Shown: piece by piece, positions 11,101 through 19,734 of the stretch
How positions within the stretch are numbered: position 1 is the first letter of the stretch
Layout: every line of letters starts with the position of its first letter
Assembly: GCA_007449985.2 (NCBI GenBank)
Contig: VIIQ02000163.1
Coordinates: 62,001 to 126,000 of the forward strand
DNA: 64,000 nt
Direction of reading: 5' to 3'
Origin: Desmodesmus armatus
Lineage: Eukaryota > Chlorophyta > Chlorophyceae > Sphaeropleales > Scenedesmaceae
Notes under the pieces: generated by a model
The model's database searches: none
Seen by the model: only the letters and a program-made list of their open reading frames with translations
Told to the model about the DNA's origin: nothing
Translations under genes and position numbers: made by a program

Positions 11101-14100
11101 ATGGCTGGGCCGAACCTGGGGGTTTGGTGGGAGAGTGGAAGGGGGATACACAAATAATTGTGTGGACATCACAACAAACTGATATGAACATCAACACATC
11201 AGGCTGCGCGGACGTAGTCACCAACCCCTCCCCAAGACGCCTGCCCCGGATGCTAAAGCCGCACAAACCCCTCATGTTTGAGGCAACATGCACAAATCAG
11301 GGACTGCAAATCAGAGATAGCCCAGAGGGCCAGCTGCTACAAGGCCTATAGCTAGTCGTGGGAGATGTTGATCCCCCTTGGAGACAGGGTGTGGTGCCTC
11401 ACCCTTGCATTTTCTGCCTCTCAGCACAGTGGCAGAGGGCCTGAAAAAGATCTATAAAATCTATAAAGGTCTAAACAGATCTCGAAAGATCTAAAAAAAT
11501 ATAGCTAGTAGTGGCCCACTACCCCAGTGGTGCCTCACCCTTGCAATCTCTGCCTCCAGCACTGTGGCAGAGGGCCTGAAGGCACGAAGCTTGGAGGTGA
11601 ACTCAGCCAGCGTGGCCTCACTCTGCAGCCAACAAGGGGGGCAGCAGGGCAGAATTGTTAACTTGAAGTGCAGCTCTTCCTTGTGTGTGCTGCTCCAGGT
11701 TCTGGATCCTGCTGTGAACCTGTTGTGACCCTCTGGATAAAGAGGCTCGGTGACACGGTGTAGTAGTACGCCTGACAAAGTAATTAGACTGCATACTGCT
11801 TCCAGCCTTCAGGCTTCATGAAAGATAACCCACTCGCATAAGCTCACAACTGACATTGTTTCTAAAAACCCATAGCAAGCGGCTGCAGCGCAATCAGCCT
11901 CAATCAATGGTTCAGACATTGGGTTGTAGCGTTAGGTAATCCTAAACACAGCCACCCACCTGCATGTCCACCTGTCCCCCCGTCTTATGCTGCGTAAGCT
12001 GCCAGATTGAACCGTTTGAAGCACTAGTACAGACAGCTTTAGCCTCCCAGCATTCCACAAACACAGTCACCCACCTGCATGCCTACCTGTCCCACTGGTT
12101 GCAAACCTCCCGCAATGCAGCACCCGCCCAAGACTCATTGCTGCAGACCTTCTGAACGACTGATACATACACACCTCCCCTGCTGAAGCTGCCAGATGCA
12201 AAAGGGATGCACTACGCCAGCACAAAGCTTGAGCGCAATCAGCCTCCATAAAGGAATACCACCCACCTGCATGTCCACCTGTCCCCCCGTCTTATGCTTC
12301 ACAGCAGCCAGCAGCAGCGGGTGGCAGCCCTCGGGCTGCAGCTGCTTGGCCCTCCTGACAGACTCACTGGACGCCGATGGCCGTGTCTTGAGGTACAGTG
12401 AGTATGCATTTCTGAGGGATCGCTGCATTCCTGCCAGATCCTGCTTTGCGCTCACGAGGTCCAGGATGTGCTCGATGAGGGGGTCCAAGAGGAGTGAGGG
12501 GAAGGTGCCGTAGTGTGAGACAGCAATCCCGCTAGCAGCTCCTGTGTGAGGAGGGGGGCAGGAAGGGTGGGTGGTGATGGTGTGTGTGTGTGGGGGGGGG
12601 GGGGGGGGGGGAGGGAGGGTGGTGGTGGTGGTGGTGGGGGGGGGGGGGGATGAGTCAGCGCTGCATGCCTGCCAGGTCTTGCTTTGCGCTCACGAGGTCC
12701 AGAATATGTTCGATCAAGGGGTCCAAAAGGAGTGAGGGGAAGGTGCCGTAGTGTGAGACGGCAATCCCGCTGGCAGCACCCGGGGTACGGCGGGGAGCAA
12801 GGTGGGAGGAGGAGGGGGGGATGTGGAGATTGCTGCTTGCATTCAGCACCTGCACACTCATCACTTGTCTGACAGATGCTGTCTGAAACGAAGGGGAACG
12901 ACCCGATGCGAGTGGTGACGACACAACCCATCAAACCCATATAATCATTAACAAGAATCCGCGTACCTGCTGCTGCTGCAGCCGCCACCAGCCCCCAGCT
13001 GCTGCCATTGCTGCCGCTGCCTCCGTCGCCAGCTGCTGGTCCCGTGAGAGGGTGCACCCTAAAGACACAAAAACTGCCCCTGGCCCAAGGCTTCTAGCAA
13101 ACAAAACCCATCAGCCAAGTCGGGCCACTAACAACACAACCCAGTTCATCCAGTGTGGAGAGTAAAGACCAGCCGTGAAAGTAATCACTTGTTGAGAAAA
13201 ACCATCCCTCCCACCCAAACAACCGTACCTGCTGCTGCTGCAGCCGCCACCAGCCCTCCCGCTGCTGCCATTGCTGCCGCTGCCTCCGTCACCAGCTGTT
13301 GGTCGGGTGACAGCGGTGCGGGTGCCGACTGTCTGCTGAGGAAGAGGTGCAGGTCGAGGAGGTAGGGCAGCTCATCACGGGTAAGGAGGGACAGCGCACT
13401 GCCCGGCCTGCCAGCACGCGCCGCACGGCCACACCTACAGAATGGAAGCGCAGCAAACACGTGGTAGGGGTTTGGGCGAGCGGGGGGGGGGGGGGGGTAG
13501 GTTTTTTGGGGGGGGTGAGGGGAATGAGTGGTTGGCGTGGGTGGCTGGCATGAGGAAACAGTGGCACTGCTTCCCCACGGCAATGACTGTCTGCTGAGGA
13601 AGAGGTGCAGGTCGAGGAGGTAGGGCAGCTCATCACGGGTGAGCAGAGACAGAGCACTGCCTGGTCTGCCAGCACGCGCTGCACGGCCACACCTGGGGGA
13701 GTGGAAGAGCAGCAGAACCAGGAGTGCAGTGGAGTGGCAATAGCGAGCATGTTGTTAACAAGAGGGTGACATACGGACACCGTGGCACTATCACAGCCCG
13801 AAATCATTCTTTCTCTATGCTTGAACAAACTGCTCATTATGCTTTCTCTATGCTTGAACAAACTGCTCATTACACCTGCCGCCCCCACCTGTGCACGAAC
13901 AGCTCTGGCTTGGCTGGGAAGTCGTAGTTGATGACGTTGTCAATGAGTGGGATGTCGATACCACGCGCAGCAACATCGGTGGTGATCAGCACACCCACCT
14001 GCACCACACACATGCAAGCACACAACATCCAGGGCAGGCACATCAAGGTGACAACATACATATGTAACAGCACTGACCCCTATTCACACTATCTGGTAGG

Positions 14101-17100
14101 CTCTCAGTACGCAGGACATGCATTGAAGAGAACGTTCACTTGCCCAAGAAACAGCCCCTAGCTAGGAGGTTCAGCTGCCAATCTCCCTCTGAAAAGCTGC
14201 GCGTGTTTATGGAAAAAAGACGGAACTCTGGTGGAGAAAGTCCTTGAAATCCAGTTCATTACATCCTATATGCAGCGCTGAATGAAAAACCCATTGGTTG
14301 GTAGGATCAGGCACGCCTATGCGCCAGGAATTTTCCTGCGAACGCCAATTGGCGGTGTGTTGCAACACATAACCTCTCTCATAGGACCTGTAGCCCCTCC
14401 CCCCTTTGACTGAGCCCCTTCTCACCTTGCCGGCCCTGAACTTGGCGACAGAGATCTTTCGCGCAGTTTGGTCCATGGTACCGTGCACAGCACAGACCTC
14501 CACACCCTCCAAGCTCAGCAGCAGCGTCAGGAACTCGACATGGTGCCGTGTGGATGCAAACACGAGTGTGGGTGACTTCTTCGGCAGACCCTCTCGCAGC
14601 AGCCACAGCAGCGCAGCAGCCTTGTCCGTGTCACGCACTGCATGAGGAAGTGAGAACAGCAAAAATCAGTGAGTAATCCAAAGTTACTCACTCTTACCAG
14701 ACAGCAAGCAGAAAGTTGAACATGGCACGCTACGGGGTTTTTGGGCAATTGCCGAAAGACTAAAGACCAAGCAGGAAGACTAAGCAGCAGGGGCGTGGCG
14801 TATCGGGCTCTTGCTGGAAAGAAGACACACAGGCAGCAAACAACACCCACCACCCTCACCAGTAAAGAAGGCCAGGCCAAGGTCGGGGCTCAGCTTGCGC
14901 TCCGCGTCCAGCCTGACCAGCTGGGGGTTGCTCAGCCCCGCTGCAGCAAAGTCCGCCAGGGAGCGCGGCAGTGTGGCACTGAACATCAGACTCTGACGGC
15001 CCTCACGCAGCTGACCAACAATCTCACGCACCTGCAAAGGATAATACGTGTGATCCCAGGGGGGCGGGGTAGGGGGGGGGTGGTCACAAGTAGACACATT
15101 AGCCATCCATCAATGGATGGTGGACAACACAACAAACCACAGCTGAGCCTTGCCATATGCACAACAGAACCTCCTGGCACCTACCCTCCCTACCCTACCC
15201 TCCCTTACCGTGCCCACCACGCCCGCCACGCCTTGCTCTCAAAGCTGATGGCTGCAGCAACAGCTGCTCCCTGGTGGCTGCATGCAATAAATGCTCCCAA
15301 TTGCTGGTGGCCGCATGCAATTAGCTGCTCACCTGCTCTGCGAAGCCCATTTCAAACATGCGGTCTGCCTCGTCGAACACGACCACCTCCACACCACTCA
15401 GCTTGAAGCCTGACACCTCAGCCAAGTGGTGCAGCAGACGACCTGAGGCACAAGAGACACAATAGCAACACGACACCCAGACATGGATTCAGCTGGGCAT
15501 GGTATGCACAGCGGTGCGTGTGATGTAACCCACAATGTAGCCTGTTCACTTAGTCTCCATAGTGAAAAAGGCCGAAAAGCTGATGTACACATGAGGGGGC
15601 ACACTCGAGCAGACTATCAAGATGCAGTGTTTTGTCGTGTTGTGCATGCTGAGTTTGGGAGCGCAGCAAAGGGTGCACATGGACATGCAGGGAGGAAGAG
15701 GCCTCTAGGGTTTGCCCTGGGGTTCAGCATGCAGGGAGGTAAAGGGGTTTAGGGTAGGCCAACAGCTTCCTGCGCACTGTGACTGCTTTTTTTCGCCGCC
15801 CAACACGCAGAATAGCAGGCAGAGGTTCATTTGGCAGCCAGGGCGGCCTGACACAAGGTGCCTAGAAGCCCGACTCGCCATCTCTCCCCAAAACAGTGTG
15901 AAGAGCATGAAGGATTCCGTTGTGGAGGTCACCAACAGTTGTGGTCAAGAGCCCGTACTTGTGTGCATGTATCCTGGTGTTGATACACAGTACAGTCCAG
16001 TATTTCGGCGACAGGGTCCCAACCTCAGCACTAGCCAGCGAGCCAAGGGCTCATGAGGGTGCCCCGCCTTCCACTTGTCGTACCCCAGTTTCTCAGGTCA
16101 GGTGTGGGGGCGATCGAGATCACCCGCAAGCCAGCCGTCAATTCCAGTAATTCCAGATACAGTGATGCCGGGTTGTGACGTCCCTGGACAATGCAGGTCG
16201 TACCCAGCACTGATTGCTAGGAGCATGGTGGCACGACCTGTCACCTCAGAAAGGTCGCGTCGCCATGCTCCTAGCAACCAGTGCTGGGGACGACCTGCAT
16301 TGTGCAGGCAACCTCACTAACAGTTGTACCATTTTCAAGTCGATAATCAACTTGAGGGCCTCACCAGGTGTCACCACAATGATGTCAGGGTTGTGAGCCA
16401 GCTCAGCAAACTGTGCCTCTTGAGGTTGCCAGCACAATGCAGGTTGTCCCCAGCACTGGTTGCTAGGAGCATGGTGGCGCGAACTGTCACCTCAGAAAGG
16501 CCGCGTCGCCATGCTCCTAGCAACCAGTGCTGGGGACGGCCTGCATTGTGCAGGCGATCATCAGACGTTGCACCATCTCCTAGCCAACAATCACTCCTTA
16601 CTGCTACTGTTACTGTTACATGGTTCAGGCTGAGCCTTAACACCCTGCTACATGATTCAGGCTGAGCCTGAACACCCCTACATCCCAAACCCTTACCAGG
16701 TGTTGCCACAATGATGTCGGGGTCGTGTGCCAGCTCAGCAAACTGTGCCTCCATAGCATCTCGCAATTTTCAAAAGTTGTTACATTGTCACTTTGACGAT
16801 GACGCCTTACCTGGTGTTGCCACAATGATGTCGGGGTTGTGTGCCAGCTCAGCAAACTGTGCCTCTTGAGGTTGCCTGCACAATGCAGGTTGTCCCCAGC
16901 ACTGGTTGCTAGGAGCATGTTGGCGTGACCCTTCTGCTGTGCTTTCAGAAGGGTCACGCCAACATGCTCCTAGCAACCAGTGCTGGGGACGACCTGCATT
17001 GTGCAGGCAACTTCGCTAAAAGTCGTACCATTTTCATGCTTGATCCAGTCGACAATCACTCCTTACCAGGTGTTGCCACGATGATGTCAGGGTTGTGAGC

Positions 17101-17191
17101 CAGCTCAGCAAACTGTGCCTCCATTGCGTCTCCTCCCACTAGCACAGCGGTGCGCAGGCTGCTCTCTCGCGACAGCTCACGCACAACCTAA

Positions 17192-17248
<57 letters not shown>

Positions 17249-17740
17249 GACAGCAGTGGCGGCGGCAGCAGTGGCGGCAGCAGCAGCGGCAGCAGCAGTG
17301 GCGTTGGCAGCAGCAAGGCATTTTTCATGGTCATCACTGGAGCCTGCAGCCTCCTCCTTTCGCATCCAAGGTTTCCCAAAACACCAAAACACTGGGTAAC
17401 CCCACTGTGTGGCTGTATGTGAGAACTATGTATGTCCTGGGAGGCCACCACCAGCAGGACTGCAGATTCCCAATCACCTGCCTTCAAGTCACAGCTTCAC
17501 CCCACCTTGTGTGTCTGCAGTGCCAGTTCACGTGTGCGTGACAGTTTCAAGCGATATGTCTGCAACAAGCAAGTGGCCCACCACCCGGTTGGTGTGAGGG
17601 GCAAGCCCCCCCCCCCCCCCCCCCCCCCCCCCGGGGCCCACACCTTGTGTGTCTGCAGAGCCAGTTCACGTGTGGGTGACAGGATCAGGCCACGTGCACC
17701 CGCCTTGGAGGAATGAGACTCAAGCCTCTGCGGTAGCAGA

Positions 17741-17781
<41 letters not shown>

Positions 17782-19279
17782 GAGACATGCAGCACCATAG
17801 GTATGACGAAGGCAACTGTCGTGCTGCTGCCCGTTCGTGCCATTGCAATGACGTTGCCCCCTGACCACCATGCACCAAGCATCTGCCTCCCCCCCCCCCC
17901 CCACCCACCCACCCACCCACAACCCCTTGCCCCACCTTCCCTGCCACCCCCCCCCCCCATGACGCATAGGTATGACGAAGAATGCTGTCTAGCCGCTGCC
18001 AGTTCGTGCCATGGCGATGACGTCACCCCCTGCCAGCACCATGGGCACCTGCTGCAGCCCCTTTCTCCCTCCCGTCTACCCACAGCCCCTTGCCCCCCCT
18101 CCTTTGAGCCCCCCCGCCTCACCAAAACGAGCCCCCACGCTCCCCAAAGAGCCACGACCCACCTGCAACATAGGAATGACGAAAGCCGCTGTTTTGCCGC
18201 TGCCGGTTCGTGCCATTGCGATCACGTCACCCCTGCCAGCACCATAGGGATGGTGCGCCGCTGGATGGGTGTGGGCAGCCTGTAGCCCTTGCGCCGGATG
18301 TTGCGCAGCAGCCAGGCAGTGAGACCCATGGAGTCTGCGTGCAATAAAAACAAAACATTCAATGCAACAGGCAAAATGACAGGAGACCTGACAAGAGGAC
18401 GGAAACCAAGGGGGTGAGGTGTACACTGAGTGGGGGGCGGGGCAGCGGTGTTGCGCAGCAGCCAGGGAGTGAGACCCATAGAGTCTGCGTGCAGTGTATT
18501 GTGACAGTAACACCAACCGTATTTTGAGGGGGAGACAGACGTAAGGGGTTGGGGGAGTGGGTGTGGGCAGCCTGTAGCCCTTGCGACGGATGTTGTGCAG
18601 CAGCCAAGCAGTGAGACCCATGGAGTCTGCGGTGATGTGACAGGAGGACAGGCGGGGCGCCCAGGGGGGGGGGATGTTTACGGCTGTTTACGGCTGCTGC
18701 TGCTCTAGTTTTGAAAGCTGTCACTGCAAAACCGCTGTCCTGACAAGCCATCCTTCTGCAGGTACACCACCCATGTGATTACTTTGTCATGACAGCATCA
18801 GTGTGACGCCCAACACACCCAGATGCTTTCAGAGTGAGTGAGTGCTGTCGCCCTACTACTCGGCTCAACACTACAACACCTGCCTATCGGCTATGTTGCT
18901 GCCAGCCTCCCTCCCCCTTTCACCCCCACCCCCAACCCACCTCAGATGCACTACAGCATAGCACCGTGCTAGTGTTGGGGACAAAGCCCTGAGCAAGGCC
19001 TGAGAGGCAAGCCAAAAGCTTTGTGACACAAAACATCTTGCTTTCTCATGTGTGCAATCAGTCTCCCCACCAATCTTCTTTCTACAAGGAAAAGTATGTC
19101 CAGTTTCGTCACTCACCGAATGTGCCTGATCTGTTTTTCTTCTTCTGCTCCTGTGCTGCCTTTTTCCTGCGCCCAGTCAAGGGCTTGTCGCTCCTCTCCT
19201 CCTCCCAGCCAAACTCAACAACTTCCCCGCCTGCATCGCCGTCTGCAGCAGCTGCTGCTGCTGCTCCTGGCTTCACCAT
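8141..19279 (-). CDS. DDX54: DEAD-box ATP-dependent RNA helicase DDX54/Dbp10
   Basis: Sixteen exons on the minus strand (plus coordinates, 5' to 3'): 19279-19117, 18334-18163, 17727-17644, 17187-17067, 15442-15333, 15031-14860, 14637-14426, 13998-13889, 13434-13229, 12531-12267, 11622-11539, 11115-10604, 10366-10244, 9832-9754, 9239-9128, 8676-8141. Helicase motifs appear in order: Q motif (GYRLPTPIQ), [96 protein letters not shown] and [10 protein letters not shown] match the Dbp10/DDX54 C-terminal region, and the tail is an RGG-rich repeat. The family acts in nucleolar large-subunit ribosome assembly. Odd points: the C run at 18230-18233 is one base short and breaks the frame before [10 protein letters not shown]; the phase between exons 9 and 10 does not fit; many partial exon copies lie in the introns. 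The start at 19279 follows an in-frame stop. Confidence 0.9.
11391..11433 (-). repeat. Partial copy of the DDX54 exon 11 end
   Basis: About 40 bases repeat the 3' end of exon 11 with its GTGAGGCACC donor (compare 11531-11575), read on the minus strand. The match ends within the exon, after which AT-rich repeats (ATCTATAAA variants) follow. Confidence 0.6.
11954..12092 (-). repeat. Two partial copies of the DDX54 exon 10 end plus donor
   Basis: The block ACCCACCTGCATGTCCACCT (minus strand: exon end CAGGTGGACATGCAG followed by a GTGGGT donor) at 12261-12280 recurs at 11954 and, more diverged, at 12069. Flanking intron sequence (GCGCAATCAGCCTC) is also repeated, so the unit included intron. Confidence 0.6.
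12660..12769 (-). repeat. Partial copy of DDX54 exon 10 (5' part)
   Basis: It repeats the first ~110 bases of exon 10 ([20 protein letters not shown] ... AGMQR) with its CCAG acceptor, then runs into a TGA and low-complexity purine sequence. The true exon at 12531-12267 continues to [12 protein letters not shown]. Confidence 0.7.
12966..13060 (-). repeat. Third partial copy of the DDX54 exon 9 tail
   Basis: The exon 9 tail ([17 protein letters not shown] and Ala run, with a GTACG donor) recurs here with substitutions and a one-base length difference in the GGGAGGG/TGGGGG stretch, which would change the phase of the donor. Confidence 0.65.
13584..13692 (-). repeat. Second copy of DDX54 exon 9 (motif VI region)
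   Basis: It repeats [20 protein letters not shown] and [14 protein letters not shown] almost unchanged, with an acceptor (CCCCCAG) on its 5' side. Unlike 13434-13229 it diverges right after SRQS. Either copy could in principle follow exon 8; only the longer one ends in a plausible donor. Confidence 0.7.
13811..13873. repeat. Short tandem direct repeat (~31 bp, two copies)
   Basis: The unit TCTCTATGCTTGAACAAACT followed by GCTCATTA occurs twice in a row in the DDX54 intron upstream of exon 9. Confidence 0.8.
16183..16308. mobile_element. Foldback element, DDX54 intron 4, copy 1
   Basis: Inverted arms run from GGACAATGCAGGTCG, CCCAGCACTG and GCTAGGAGCATGG to their reverse complements ending GACCTGCATTGTGCAGG. 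The loop is about 11 bases. Same family as the elements at 16430 and 16875. Confidence 0.8.
16365..16422 (-). repeat. Partial copy A of DDX54 exon 4 (motif Ib region)
   Basis: It encodes [23 protein letters not shown] sequence on the minus strand, lacking the 5' half of exon 4. The 5' break joins foldback-flanking sequence (CAACCTCAAG) exactly as in copy C. Confidence 0.75.
16430..16554. mobile_element. Foldback element, DDX54 intron 4, copy 2
   Basis: Starts GCACAATGCAGGTTGTCCCC and ends with GACGGCCTGCATTGTGCAGG. The arms contain CAGCACTGGTTGCTAGGAGC and its reverse complement. Very similar to the copies at 16183 and 16875. Confidence 0.8.
16697..16765 (-). repeat. Partial copy B of DDX54 exon 4
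   Basis: It encodes [21 protein letters not shown] on the minus strand with a GTAAGG donor. It keeps slightly more exon 5' sequence than copies A and C (GATGCTATGGAG) but not the VVRELSRE start. Confidence 0.75.
16811..16867 (-). repeat. Partial copy C of DDX54 exon 4
   Basis: It encodes [18 protein letters not shown] with a GTAAGG donor. Its 5' side is fused to the foldback element at 16875-17007 through the same CAACCTCAAG junction as copy A, so element and exon piece were amplified together. Confidence 0.75.
16875..17007. mobile_element. Foldback element, DDX54 intron 4, copy 3
   Basis: The longest and cleanest copy: CCTGCACAATGCAGGTTGTC at the left, reverse complement at the right, with arms pairing through GGAGCATGTTGGCGTGACCC and the facing strand to a loop of roughly 10 bases (TGCTGTGCTT). 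It is followed by a spacer (GTACCATTTTCA) also found after the copy at 16183. Confidence 0.85.
17194..17300. repeat. CAG/CTG triplet tract directly upstream of the DDX54 exon 4 acceptor
   Basis: About 18 CAG units, then GGCGGCAGCAGTGGC-type variants. Read on the gene's strand this is a CTG tract that takes the place of a polypyrimidine tract before CCTTAG at the exon 4 start. Confidence 0.85.
17506..17555 (-). repeat. Partial copy of DDX54 exon 3 (motif Ia)
   Basis: It repeats [12 protein letters not shown] with a GTGGGG donor on the minus strand; the upstream half of the exon ([15 protein letters not shown]) is missing. The true exon is 17727-17644. Confidence 0.7.
17792..17870 (-). repeat. 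Degenerate copy of the DDX54 Walker A exon (GSSTT)
   Basis: It encodes [20 protein letters not shown] on the minus strand. The Walker lysine and glycine are changed (GSGKT to GSSTT), so this copy could not serve an active ATPase. Confidence 0.75.
17968..18050 (-). repeat. Degenerate copy of the DDX54 Walker A exon with a stop
   Basis: It encodes [12 protein letters not shown] followed by TAG where the Walker lysine should be, then AFFVIPM. It keeps the five-G run that the full copy at 18163-18334 has lost. Confidence 0.8.
18425..18487 (-). repeat. Truncated copy of the start of DDX54 exon 2
   Basis: It starts with the same CACGCAG acceptor and [11 protein letters not shown], then diverges before the Q motif. 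Confidence 0.75.
18557..18628 (-). repeat. Truncated copy of the start of DDX54 exon 2, with Q-motif beginning
   Basis: It encodes [20 protein letters not shown] after a CAG acceptor and breaks after PTP, before the conserved glutamine of the Q motif. Confidence 0.75.
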
Positions 19280-19734
19280 GTGGTGTGCTCCCAGCTACTG
19301 CTGCTGCTGCTGCTGCTGCTGCTCTGCTGGTGTGTTCTATTGGAGCAGTTAGACTCACTGCTGTCACAGCCAGCCTGAGCAGGATCAACAGACTTTATAA
19401 GCGTAAAGAGCTCGAGAAACAAGTGTGAAGGGTCTGCAGCAGTGTCTGAAATCAGTAGGTGTTGCTGTCGGTACTGCTGCTGTTGCTGCTGCTGTCGATG
19501 TTGTTTCGGCTGCAGCTGCTGTGCTACGTCTGTGCTCAGTACAGTCATCACTTGAACTAGCGTCGTCGTTGCCACACCCGCTCATGTCAGAATATGGAAA
19601 GGCGCAAACTCTGGAACCGCAACCGTCAAGCAACATCTGGGCGCATGTCTGTAGTGCTGGATATATACTTTGTTTGCATGCACTCAGATCTCGAAACTCA
19701 CTTGCACGCTCCACCACGGGATCGTATCACTAGC
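19280..19734. promoter_or_regulatory. Shared upstream region of DDX54 (-) and the plastid membrane-protein gene (+)
   Basis: The two ATGs face away from each other across 455 bases that contain CAG/CTG tracts (19299-19322 and near 19470). I see no clear TATA element. One divergent promoter region for both genes is an inference from position only. Confidence 0.4.

Noticed and set aside
10609..11182. Plus-strand open frame of ~190 codons
   Set aside because: It is antisense to DDX54 exon 12, which encodes a recognisable acidic and KRKR-rich region in the right order.
17836..18285. Plus-strand Pro/His-rich frame over duplicated Walker A exons
   Set aside because: It is antisense to repeated helicase exons and poly-C intron sequence, with no codon or splice support.
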